From positions 62,001-126,000 of the forward strand of contig JAUIRK010000011.1 of NCBI GenBank assembly GCA_030549495.1: a stretch of 64,000 nucleotides of DNA, written 5' to 3'. Positions 11,880 to 22,319 of the stretch are shown here, in pieces. Each line of letters starts with the position of its first letter. The stretch's first letter is position 1. Below the pieces are notes generated by a model. It made no database searches. It was not told the origin of the DNA and saw only the letters and a list, made by a program, of their open reading frames with translations. The translations under genes and the position numbers were made by a program. Origin of the DNA: Nectonema munidae (taxonomy: Eukaryota > Nematomorpha > Nectonematoida > Nectonematidae).

Positions 11880-12800
11880 CTAAATCGGCTATGCTGGTTG
11901 CATTTCTGGACTCATTTTTTACATTTAGGATTTGAATATACCTATAAGTGTTAATCAAATTTGCGGTTTACTTCTAAAAATTGTCTCCAAAAACATTCAT
12001 TCAACTTTAACAATGAAATAAATGTTTTTATACCAAACGATCATGCTAGTTACATTTCTGGGCTCAGTTTTGCTTTTTGAAAATTAAGAGTCAATAAAAT
12101 ATGCGGTTTAAGTTTGAAAACTGTTTTCAAATATATCTCAAATTTTATATGAAATATATATATTTATACCAAATCAACCATGCTAGTTTCATTTATGGAC
12201 TCAATTTTTACAGTTTGGTTTTGAAAATACCTATAAGTATCAATCAAATTTGTGTTACGTTTTAAAATTTGTTTCTAAAAATATTGATTCAAATTTTACA
12301 TAAAATATATGTTTTTATAGCAAATAGATCATGATGGTTTCATCTATGGAAGCAGTACTCGCATTTATAGGTTTTACTGCCAGTTTCAATCAAATTTGCG
12401 GTTTATGTTTGAAAATTATATCCAAATTCTCTCTAATTTTACATGAAATATATGTTTTTATAACAATTCAATCATAACAGTTTTATTTCTGAAATCAGTT
12501 TTTGCATTTAGAAGTTTTAAAAGTCTGAAAGTGTCAATCAAATGTTCGATTTACGTCTAATGTCTACAGAAATATTTTTGAAATTTAATAAAATTTCTGT
12601 TTTTATGTCAAATGGATCTGTTTTTATGTCAAATGGAAGATTCTGGTTTCATTTTTGGACTCAGATTGGGCATTTATGGTTTTAAAATATTTGAAAGCTT
12701 CAATCAGATTTGCGGTTTACTTCTAGATACTGTCTTCAATAAAATAAAATACCTCTTTCAAATAAAATATCTGTTTTTATACCAAATCGACAATGGTTAT
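11880..12800. repeat. Degenerate tandem array of roughly 140-bp units, copy 1
   Basis: About seven imperfect units each contain, in order, a CATGCTGGTTTCATTTCTGG-like phrase, a TTTTGCATTTAGG phrase, CAATCAAATTTGCGGTTTAC, and AAATATATGTTTTTATACCA. The unit length varies between roughly 110 and 155 bp. The same array, with its flanks, is found at about 31420-32470, so the array pre-dates duplication of that intron. Open frames within it are accidental. Confidence 0.75.
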
Positions 12801-12920
12801 TTTATTTCTGTACTCCATTTTATACGGTTAAAAAATATCTAGAAATTGCAACTTAATTAGTAATATATGTCTGAAAATCAGTTCTATAAAAATTTTCAAA
12901 AAATCGTTGTATATTAAGTA

Positions 12921-13120
12921 CAGTCAGAACCCGTTTATCTGACACCCATTTATCCATACTCCGACTCCCACACTGTTCTCATCAAACAAAATGTTTTCAC
13001 CCTGTTCTGTAAATCTTGATAATCCGATACAATTTATTTTATATTTCCGCCGCAACACATCATATAATATATAGAAAAGACTTATTATGACAAATAACAA
13101 CCAATGAGCAAACTGCAATT
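12921..13120. mobile_element. Possible pogo/Tigger-type terminal fragment
   Basis: The sequence starts CAGTCAGAACCCGTTTATCT, followed by GACACCCATTTATCC. This is the style of pogo/Tigger ends and is similar in layout to the CAGTGGAACCCCGGTTAACG end at 47877. No second end and no coding sequence were found, so this is a weak call. Confidence 0.35.
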
Positions 13121-13345
13121 TTCTATCTCCATAAAGAAGTGACGATAAGTAGGGAAAAGAAGAAGCAGCATCATTCTTTAATTTTCATATAGCCATTCAA
13201 ATCAGGGAATTATAATCATAAAAATTTTAGCCTCGGATAGCGCAATATTACCGAAATTGATCTTCCACTAAAACTATAATTTTTAATATACATCTAAAAT
13301 TTCATGAATTCAATTAATATATCGATGTTTTATTAATTTCTATAG

Positions 13346-13711
13346 AAATGCCAACTTGTGAGTTAAGTGACGGAGACATGGACGAAGAAGATGTTTCTAT
13401 AACTCGTGAAGAAAGATTGACTCTCACATTCGTTGCCAAATGTGAAAGAGTACGAGACGCTACATTCGTTCCTCATTTTGTAGTGGAAAATGAAGTTGTC
13501 AAAAGAAGTAACGATAAATATACGGTACAAATTGGAGTTGAAACAGATCTAGACGATCCTAATAAAGTGATCGTTACATCGAGCATAATCTTCGTTGTTC
13601 CCTTTGAAGATCAAGACATCGTTGCCAGCTTAGGCTTTGGAGATAATGAGATGGATTTATCTGCTGTTAGAGGAAATGCACTGAAGACCTTCCATTTGAC
13701 TCAAGATACAG
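13346..13711 (+). CDS. Exon A3: Ig-like two-cysteine domain, type A
   Basis: Third type A exon. Its combination is ELSDGDMDEEDV, RVRDATFVPHFVVE, KRSNDKYT, ETDLDD and GFGDNEMDL. The residue Glu after HFVV is shared with A5 and A8. Intron sequence just upstream (a CTGCAATTTTCTATCTCCAT block at about 13110) is also found only upstream of A9. Confidence 0.85.
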
Positions 13712-14151
13712 GTTACTCTTTTCCATAGTTTTGTTTAAAAGCTTTACTGAAATATAAATATGCTTAAGTTAGTGTCAGTACGATATATGAAGTTGTGACT
13801 TATAACTGGAAGCAGTCTGAAGAACCTTTGTAATTAAATACTTAAAATGTATTTCATATATCTCAATATTTATTTATAACTATTATTAGATTTTTCGCAA
13901 CAATTTAATTAACAGTTATAACATATTTCCCTATTTAATTTTTATCTTGAAAAAAATTTAGATTGGGAGTGTATAAAAAATACCATCAAAATAATTTTCA
14001 TATTTAACTATTATTAGAGTTTAATATAAAATTTGAAAGTTACAAATATATATTCTAATTTATAAAATTAAAACACGATTTGAACTTTGCCTTATTCCGT
14101 ATTGTGATAATATAATTATTGATTATCTTATTTTCATAATTTATTTTTCAG
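13712..14151 (+). other. Short intron between A3 and B4
   Basis: A 440-bp intron in near-ancestral form without insertion. It is useful as the reference for the interrupted A-to-B introns. Nothing else is seen. Confidence 0.8.
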
Positions 14152-14511
14152 ATATTTGTGAATTAGTTCTGGGAGATGGAAGTGATGCAAACATCATGTT
14201 TAGAAGAGGACAGAGTGCGACACTGAACGTTGTATCGAAATGCGTCCGTGGAGATTCACACTATGTTCCATACTTCTTTGTAGAAAGCGAGGTTGTCAAA
14301 TCTTCAAATGCAAGATATTCGGTAGATACAAGTTCATCACGTGATCTAGAAGATTCTACGAAAGATCTTTACACCTCGACTCTATCATTTACTCCGTCGA
14401 GAGACTCCTTCTACGTTTATGCTGTACATGCTAAGGATAGAGAAGTTGCTACTAAAGATGAATTTGAAGATATGGGTCTGAAGACTTTCCAACTGAACTT
14501 AATGACACCAC
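14152..14511 (+). CDS. Exon B4: Ig-like two-cysteine domain, type B
   Basis: Fourth type B exon. Distinctive residues are ANIMFRRGQSATLNVV (Ser-Ala replaces Arg-Val at the start of the B-like strand), KSSNARYS and loop RDLEDS. Both cysteines and the splice phases are kept. Confidence 0.85.
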
Positions 14512-15585
14512 GTAAAATAATTTTGTTTTATTTTATCACAATGGTGAGTAACTACTGCTGTATAAAAATCAACTGCATGAAATTAGTGTGAATTTGGACC
14601 CCTTGTAAAATGTCTATAATCGATATAATTAAACTTCAATAAATTTACTAAGATTATCCTCATAATTTGAAATGAAGGTATAGTCAAATTTGGACACTTC
14701 CGTGCTAAGCATTTATTAAATTGAAAGAACAATTTAATACATATAAATAATTGAAGGAACTCGTCAAACAACCAAGTGAAAATTACAAAAGCCAATTTTA
14801 ATTTGTTAAATATAAATAATTTTAAAGATTGATTTATAACTCAAAGGAGACTGAAGAACCTTTGTAATTAAATACTTAAAATGTGTATTTTAACTTGATA
14901 AAGACTCGTGAAGACGGAATTTCATTTTATTTAAATAAATTTGTCTGAAACTTTACACTTTTTGTTTAAAATATAAATATATGCAATACATAACAATAAA
15001 ATGAAATGAACTAAATTGTTTCTTTATGGACCTTTTATTTTATATCTCTTTAGCTTCACTATATCTTCTTGGTATTCTTAATGCACATATGATAAAGGAT
15101 TGGATCAAAATAAAGGGGTGCAAAAAGATAAAACTATGGAGAAATTAAATATATACGAAATAAACTTATACTGCGTTTCGTAATACCTTGTTAATTTTAT
15201 TTGTCCCTCATTTGCTCATCATTCATTTTAATTAATTTCTCTTCTCTTCAAAATGTAAATTTTTTATTAATCTTGATTATTCTATTTCAATACTAAGGCA
15301 TTTGGTGAATTGTTTTGTAATTCTTTTTATTTAATCAACTTGTTATTAGATTTTATCATAAGTTTGAAGATTTTAAATGAAAGAAACTGTAATTGGAAGT
15401 AATGGAACAAAAATAACCGACATTCTGAAGAAAAATTTATTTCGTTCAAAACAAGTAAGGGAAAACTAGAAAGTGACATTTTGGTCCCGTCCTTTTTGAC
15501 GTAGAACTTTTTTGGTTGAAATATTAATTAAAAAAATTTGTAATTTCACTATAACAATTTTTCAGTAAAAAGGTAAATGTACCGG

Positions 15586-15718
15586 GGGTGTTTTCATCGA
15601 GAAGGCACAATTGCGCCGCTTGTATCGAACTATGAAGAAAGCAGGCTTGATGCAGGATCGAACCCAAGACCTTGAGTTATCGAATACAGCATCTAACCAA
15701 CCATACTCACATCCCATA
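15586..15718 (-). mobile_element. tRNA-derived SINE (family 1), copy a
   Basis: Read on the minus strand the copy has a box A-like region near TTGGTTAGATGCTGTATTCG and a box B-like GGGTTCGATCCTGC, then TCAAGCCTGCTTTC. It is nearly identical to the copy at 36981-37118, at the same place in the paralogous intron, so insertion preceded duplication of the unit. Intact tRNA folding is not expected. Confidence 0.7.
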
Positions 15719-16718
15719 TTTAGGTGAACACAGTAATACCGAACTTACATAGTTCATTTACACTCCTTTAAAGAAAGGAGATCTTAAATCATAATTTTTA
15801 TTATAGTAATTATTGTTTTGAGGTAAAATATTGTATTATGTATATGTATATGGCAGTGGCGGATCCAGAAATTTCTTATAGGGGGCCGAAATCTATTTAA
15901 ATTTTTTGCAATTTTGCTAAAAGTCTTCAGAGAATACGCCAGCTCTATTATGTCTTTTAGAATCACCAATTACCTATGTTTTCATATTTTTAACATCATT
16001 TTGCCATGAATACATTGCAAAAATTTGTTTTTTATACATGTGGATTCATACTTTATAATACACTCTAATTTTTGAATTTATTAAGATATATATGTATACT
16101 TGTTTATTAATGGAATTATGTATATGAAATTGCATTTGTCATTTAAGCGTGATTTCTTTCCCTCATAAAATGAATCTTCTTTTCCTTTTCACAAAATAAT
16201 GAAGAATAAAATTTAATAATGAATAAAAAAATAACAAAAAACGGAAAAAAATGTGCAAAAGGTAGAAAAAAGGAAATTTAAATCTTTCAAAAAATTTGAT
16301 TGAGGTGAAATAGAAGAATTTACATCTGAATTTTTCTTGGTTGGAGTGAAAAAAGCTCAAGGGTTTTCCTCACGATATCAGCACAACGTATGTCTCGATG
16401 AATATAAGAAAATGTTAGGCCATTCAACCGATCTTCTCCTGTATTAGAGCGAAGATATGATTTTAAATTTTTAAGTACTCAGAAAGTGCGCACAGCGGTT
16501 AATGAGGAAACTGGTAAGGTGGCGTAATTGGTTAAAAGTTTGTAGATGTTTGGATAAAATGCTTCTTCACATATTTTCAAATCTGTAATTGACGTGTGAA
16601 ATATCAGAAGTTGACTTGCAAAAAAGTTGTCAAGTTTGGAAATCCAATTCTAGTTCTTCCAAGCTGCAATTCACTATTCAACAGTAAATATCAAATCCTT
16701 TTTTAACATCATTAAAGT

Positions 16719-18923
16719 TCATTTTTTAGCATGTGGTAATAGACCACAAAGAAGACTAACAGTTGTGTTGTGTTTTTCAAATCGATCAACAATTTGCGAA
16801 ATAATACCATCCAAGAAAGGCAGAAAAATGGAACACCGGTAAAACTCCATCGGAGAGGCGGCTGGAATATTAGTCCTTTTTATCATTCTCTTAACTATCC
16901 TTGGAATACTCAAAAGCTCTTCCCCATACAATTTTTGAGCTTTTTTAAAAAATTTCTCAAACTGAGTTTCGTTGTTTCTCCATTCTTCGAGCTGCTGCTT
17001 TATGATTGAGACTTGTTTCATAACATAGAAAATATCATTCGAATTAGATTGTAAAAAAAGAGCTAACTTTTTGGTTAGAGCCATTACATCATTCATCGAA
17101 ACCAGCTCAAAAACAAACTCGGCTTTAGTTAGAGAGTTGACTAAGCAATTAGCCTCTGAAGAGGAAGAAGATTTATCCCTGCTTATGTCATGAAGTACAT
17201 CAATCGCTACAGAATACAAAAAGTATGCTGTGTGAATAGCCTCGTGTTTCTCCACCCAACGAGTTTGACATGGAAACTTGAGCCTGTATTTAGATGTCTT
17301 ATCTGTTGATGCATTTACAGCTTCTTCTAATTTTCTACTTCTAACAGCACTCAAATTGAAAAATTTTGCTAAACTGCCAACAATACCAAAGGTGTTTCAA
17401 ATCTCTGGAACTTCACTAGCTCTAAAGAAAGGTTCAAAGAATGAGCTGCACAGTGTACATATATTGCTTGGTTTCCACAAAGACGCCATACCTTTGCTTG
17501 TACCCCTTTAAAAGCTTCACTCATCACTGCTGCGCCATCATTACCTTGCCCAACTAAGTATTCGGAAACCAAACCAGTCCATTTTAACACATTCAAAATT
17601 AGAATATATAAGAAAGGATGGGTGCGAACGTCACAAAACAACTTAATTAATTAATTAATACATTCATAAGGTAGTGCTCTAGCGACGCGATTCTACGTGG
17701 TTAGTAATCAAGCTATCACTAGACAATAAGTTTGTTTCCCAAATTGGGAGCGTTCGCGTTAGGATTGTATCTTTCACTCAGTTGTATTTATATATTGTCA
17801 CATAAATTCTTGTAAGCTATTCTTTTGTAACAAGAGCCGATAGGTGTTTAGTGGGATGGAAAGTCCAGTTAGACTTGGACTCAGCATTCCGGGCGGGCCA
17901 CGATATCCGAAAGGATGGGTGCGAACGTCACAAAACAACTTAATTAATTAATTAATACATTCAAAATTTCATTTGAGAGATCTACTCCACATAATGACTC
18001 TGAGTTCACAAACTCTAAGAAACGTTCCACTATAGAATGATCTCTCACATATCTCACGCTAACTGAAAGCTGTGTTTTATGAGAAAAATCTGTTGGCTCA
18101 TCGGCAATTACAGAATAAAACTTTACTTTTTGAACTTCATCAGAGATCTTTCTACGAATCACAGTTGCAAGGTATGCTATAATTTCATTTTGTGTAGTTT
18201 TGGACAGGTAGGAGGCATTCAAAACTGATTTTGAGAGATGATTGGACAAACTCGAGTTAGATAGGGAATAAAGCTGTATCATCGAGCGAAACAACCTTGA
18301 TTTGGTATTATTTCATTGATTGATATTGGAGGATTCAAGTGGCCGTCATCTCGATGTCCTCGAAATGACAAACCCATTCTACAACATAAAAGAACAATCG
18401 CGATTATTCTTTTAATAATGTTTCGATTTTCTTCTTTCATTTTCAATAGAGTAGAATTTAACTGACTGTCAACTGAGAGTTCGGGGTGAAAAGTCCTATT
18501 CGAAAATCGTGAGCCGCAAGTTTTGCTGATTCGTGATAAAATGCCTTGTTGTGCTAATATAGGTATCCGTTTTGACCTGTTAATTTAGCAAAGCGTCTGC
18601 AAGGCAAAATCACCAACTGTTTAGCTGAGGTTTTGGACGTCCCAACAGTGTGAGGTGCAAAAAACATAAAATCGACAAAAAATCCCATCGAAATATTTAG
18701 AGTATGTCAGCCAAGGATATTTTTCGAAACAAAAAGGCGTAATTCGTCTTGTTTTACCACTTTTTTCAGTTTCATTAGGCCAGGTTGATAGAATACCTGT
18801 TTGCTGGACCACTTTATCACACAAAAATATTTTGTCGCCGTTAGATATTTTCCTTGCCCCTCCAGGATAAAGAATTTCGCAACGTTTTCTTCTAACACAG
18901 GGTAATGAACTTTTAGTATTCAT
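16719..18923 (-). pseudogene. Broken hAT transposase, TTF-finger/ZMYM1-like
   Basis: From the 5' end on the minus strand, 18923-18621 reads a TTF-finger-like piece with FCFEKYPWLTYS and DGIFCRFYVFC. Then 18294-17944 gives the segment FYSVIADEPTDFSHKTQLSV (first catalytic Asp region). Next 17641-17369 contains LVGQGNDGAAVMSEAFKGVQ (second Asp region) and YVHCAAHSLNLSLE. Finally 17354-16719 has TRWVEKHEAI and ends in a dimerisation-like segment with YRCSIFLPFLDGIISQIVDR. The frame is lost between 17369 and 17354, and a nested insertion splits it at 17601. The region 18294-18621 is too decayed to read. The C-terminal dimerisation region is short. Confidence 0.85.
17601..17956 (+). mobile_element. 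Nested double insertion of a SINE-like element with (TTAA)n tail
   Basis: Inside the hAT gene, a target sequence ACATTCAAAATT at 17589-17600 is repeated at 17957-17968. The shorter core ACATTCA occurs a third time at 17660-17666. Between them are a short 5'-truncated copy (17601-17659) and a longer copy (17667-17956). Both end in the same 3' sequence, which includes GGATGGGTGCGAACGTCACA and a TTAATTAATTAATTAAT tail. The arrangement fits two head-to-tail retrotransposed insertions at one site. Element family not recognised. Confidence 0.7.
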
Positions 18924-20929
18924 AATTTCTGAAACTGAAAAAATAAAAATATATACTAATTATTTGATTTAAAGAGTCAAATAAAAAATTTAATGAAACT
19001 TTTCCAAGTTTCGATGTCATCAAAATTCAAAATTGAAGTTGTCAGTTGTATATGATATAAATTAATGAAAACATGAAAAGTTTGATCAAAAGTTAAAATT
19101 TAAGAACACATTTAGAAAAAATGTAGCCCTTAAAATCTTGAATTTGCTTGTCCATTTGAATGTGATTATTATCACCAGTGAATGAAAATATTCAATGAAT
19201 GAATAGGCAGTCTGCGAATAAGAGAGAGGAGAGTATAGAAAAGTGATGAGGAAATTTGTTATTATTATATGTGTATGTAGTGAGATTTATTCATCATACC
19301 TGTCAACTTGGCAGCAGAATGAGTCAATTCACCAGTTGAAAAACTATTGGTGAATCACACTGTGTGGTATTATTGATAATATATTATCAACATTTTCACT
19401 TGGGTGTTTATAGACAGAATAATATTTCGACTTGTCATATCGTTGATATAAACGTAATCAACTACCAACAAGTATTGATGTTTTAGGAAAAAGCAAAATT
19501 AGTAAGGGTGATTTTCGAATCAATTTTTCATAGGGCCATTCATTCATGCCTATGAGGCCCACTCCCCCTTTGGATCCGCCACTGGTATGTGGTGCATGAT
19601 TATGCACAATATTCCATGGCTGTTACGTAAAACGATATAGTGAGAATATCGCTCATAATTATCAAATTAAAGAAAATATTTTAGCTAAAATTTTTTCAAA
19701 ATTTTTTTAAATTTTTTCATGTTTATACTAATTTCTAATTCTTTCTAATTGATTGATTTTATAGGGTTGATAATATGGGCGCTTTAGATTTTATAATATA
19801 TAATGAAAATCAATTTGGTCTGGCAATCCGAGTTTATCATTTGATTTGTTTGATATTTAGCTAATGATAACACTTGGCCTATGAAATGGCCTATGTTGAT
19901 AGTGTTAATTTATCGTTTGGGTTACCAATGGGGTACAAATCGAAATTTTTGTGGATTGATTGAACAGAACATCTTCCATTTTTATTTAATATTTTAAAGG
20001 TTGATTCTATAAGGTGTGGGTTTTATTTGAATAATCAAAAATAGTGATGATGAAAACAATTTTTCCATAATTATTAATTTCGCGCCATAAAGTTTCGTGA
20101 CTAAAGAGACGACATCAAAATCGATTGCGCACAAAAGGGGCGCCAGATCTGCTACGCCTGAACCAAAAAGTCTCTATACCCTTAAATTTATATCGTTCTA
20201 ATTATGCTTTATTTCTCTACTTTGATTGATTATTTACAATAAACTCTAAAAACCACTGTCTTCTCTCGCATAAATGCGTTTCGGTGACTTCTCAAGTCTA
20301 AAACCTAAAAGAATTCGCCTTAAAACTTGATTGGAAGCGTCTAGAGAACCTTCAGAACTAACCCTATTTGATCTTTGGACAAGAGTGTAATTATCTATAA
20401 ATTTAAAATCTAAATTTAATCAAGGTATTTCATTTTTAAATTGCATGCAAATCTGTTTCCAGTAAGTAAACTAGATAAACTCACAAGTTTCAAAAATGTC
20501 ATATCTTGATTAAATTTTCATTTGCTGACGTTTTTAGATCAATTAGTTCATTTGTTTTTCTGAAGAAATTTAAAATAATGATTGATAACGTTTTAGATTT
20601 TGAAAATTTATTGGAATCCTAAGATTTCTTTGCTCTGAACAAACGGGAATCATTATTAAATTATTCAAAGAAAGTCAGTAATGTTTGAATTAACATTTCG
20701 TGTTTCAGAATACGAAGTTTACCAAAATATTTTTATGAAAGGGGCGTATGGATTTCTTTCTTTAATTTTCATATAACCTTTCAAATTAGGGAATCATAAT
20801 CATAAAAATTTTAGCCTCCGATAGTACAAAATTACCGAATAATGTGGGCCATTAAAATTATAATTTTTAATATACAACTAAAATTTCATGAATTCAATTA
20901 ATATATCGATGTTTTATTAATTTCTATAG

Positions 20930-21295
20930 AAATGCCAACTTGTGAGTTAAGTGACGGAGATATGGATGAGGAAGAAGTTTCTATAACTAGAGAAGAAAGA
21001 TTAACTCTCACATTCGTTGCCAAATGCGAAAGAGTACTAGACGCTACATTCGTTCCTCATTTTGTAGTCCAAAATGAAGTTGTCAAAAGAAGCAACGATA
21101 AATATACAGTACAAATTGGAGTTGAAACAGATCTAGACGATCCAAATAAAGTGATCGTTACATCGAGCATAATCTTTGTTGTTCCCTTTGAAGATCAAGA
21201 CATCGTTGCCAGCTTAGGCTTTGAAGATAATGAAATGGATTTATCTGCCGTTAGAGGAAATGCACTGAAGACCTTCCATTTGACTCAAGATACAG
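20930..21295 (+). CDS. Exon A4: Ig-like two-cysteine domain, type A
   Basis: Fourth type A exon. Its combination is ELSDGDMDEEEV, RVLDATFVPHFVVQ, KRSNDKYT, ETDLDD and GFEDNEMDL. After the donor the in-frame sequence reads GYFFP and stop. Standard acceptor TTTCTATAG and donor ACAG|GTTACT. Confidence 0.85.
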
Positions 21296-21725
21296 GTTAC
21301 TTTTTTCCATAGTTTTGCTTAAAGGCTTTACTGAAATATAAATATGCTTAAGTTACTGTCAGCACGATATATGAAGTTGTGAATCTTTTTTTATAGATTG
21401 ACTTATAACTGGAAGCAGACTGAAGAATCTTTGTAATTAAATACTTAAAATGTATTTTATTTATTTCAATATTTATTTATAACTATTATTAGATTTTTCG
21501 CAACAATATGATTAACATTTATAACACATTTCACTTTTTAATTTTTATCTAATGAAAAAAATTTAGATTGGGAGTGTATAAAAAATACCATTAAAATAAT
21601 AAAATTTGAAAGTTACAAATATATATTCTAATTTATAAAATTCAAACACGATTTTGAACTTTGCCTCATTCCGTTTTGTGATAATATAGTTATTGATCAT
21701 CTTATTTTCATTATTTATTTTTCAG
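21296..21725 (+). other. Short intron between A4 and B5
   Basis: A 430-bp intron close to that between A3 and B4, without insertion. A small internal deletion near 21595-21605 removes the stretch of AATTTTCATATT present elsewhere. Confidence 0.75.
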
Positions 21726-22085
21726 ATATTTGTGAAATAGTTCTGGGGGATGGAAGTGATGCAAACGTCATGTTTAGAAGAGGGCAGAGAGTAACACTGA
21801 ACGTTGTATCAAAATGCGTCCGTGGAGATTCACACTATGTTCCATACTTCTTTGTAGAAAGCGAAGTTGTCAAATCTACAAATGCAAGATATTCGGTAGA
21901 CACAAGTTCATCACCTGATCTAGTTGATTCTACTAAAGATCTTTACACCTCGACTCTATCATTTACTCCATCGAGAGACTCCTTCTACGTTTATGCTGTA
22001 CATGCTAAGGATAGAGAAGTTGCAACTAAAGACGAATTTGAAGATATGGGTCTGAAGACTTTCCAACTGAACTTAATGACACCAC
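21726..22085 (+). CDS. Exon B5: Ig-like two-cysteine domain, type B
   Basis: Fifth type B exon. ICEIVLGDG replaces ICELVLGDG and the variable loop is PDLVDS. All other landmarks (C3, C31, SFTPSRDSFYVY, donor CAC|GTAAAA) are conserved. Confidence 0.85.
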
Positions 22086-22319
22086 GTAAAATAATTTTGT
22101 TTTATTTTATCACAATCGTGAGTAATTGGCTGCGGTATAAAAATCATCTGCATGAAATTAATGTCAATTTACACACATTGTAAAATGTCTATAATCGATA
22201 TAATTAAACTTCAATAAATTTACTAAGATTATCCTCATAATTTGGAATGAAGGTACATACACAAATTTGGACACTTCCGTGCTAAACTTTTGTTAAATTG
22301 AAAGAATAATTTATATACA

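Larger units (their letters stand above)
10808..13345 (+). other. Intron between B3 and A3
   Basis: The left part is standard unit intron. About 11490-12900 is a block that recurs at about 31035-32590 and contains a degenerate tandem array. A pogo-like terminal fragment starts near 12920. No host coding sequence is seen. Confidence 0.7.
15854..19584 (-). mobile_element. hAT DNA transposon (TTF/ZMYM-type), interrupted
   Basis: The terminal inverted repeats are CAGTGGCGGATCCA at 15854 and TGGATCCGCCACTG ending at 19584. The 8-bp target duplications are GTATATGG (15846-15853) and GTATGTGG (19585-19592). The paralogous intron at about 37240 has the empty site. The transposase is on the minus strand and is itself interrupted by a small nested insertion at 17601-17956. 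Confidence 0.9.
14512..20929 (+). other. Intron between B4 and A4
   Basis: This intron is expanded by a 3.7-kb hAT element (15854-19584) and also holds a tRNA-like SINE at 15586-15718. The sequence around 15361-15740 and 19740-20100 matches the intron before A7 (about 36749-37150 and 37400-37790), where the hAT is absent. Confidence 0.8.

Noticed and set aside
12612-12842. Open frame of 76 codons, and its relative at 32297-32491
   Set aside because: Both lie inside the degenerate tandem array and differ in length and frame. Their similarity reflects the repeat, not a conserved protein.
16770-17511. Plus-strand open frames in the hAT region
   Set aside because: They are shadows of the minus-strand transposase, which carries recognisable motifs.
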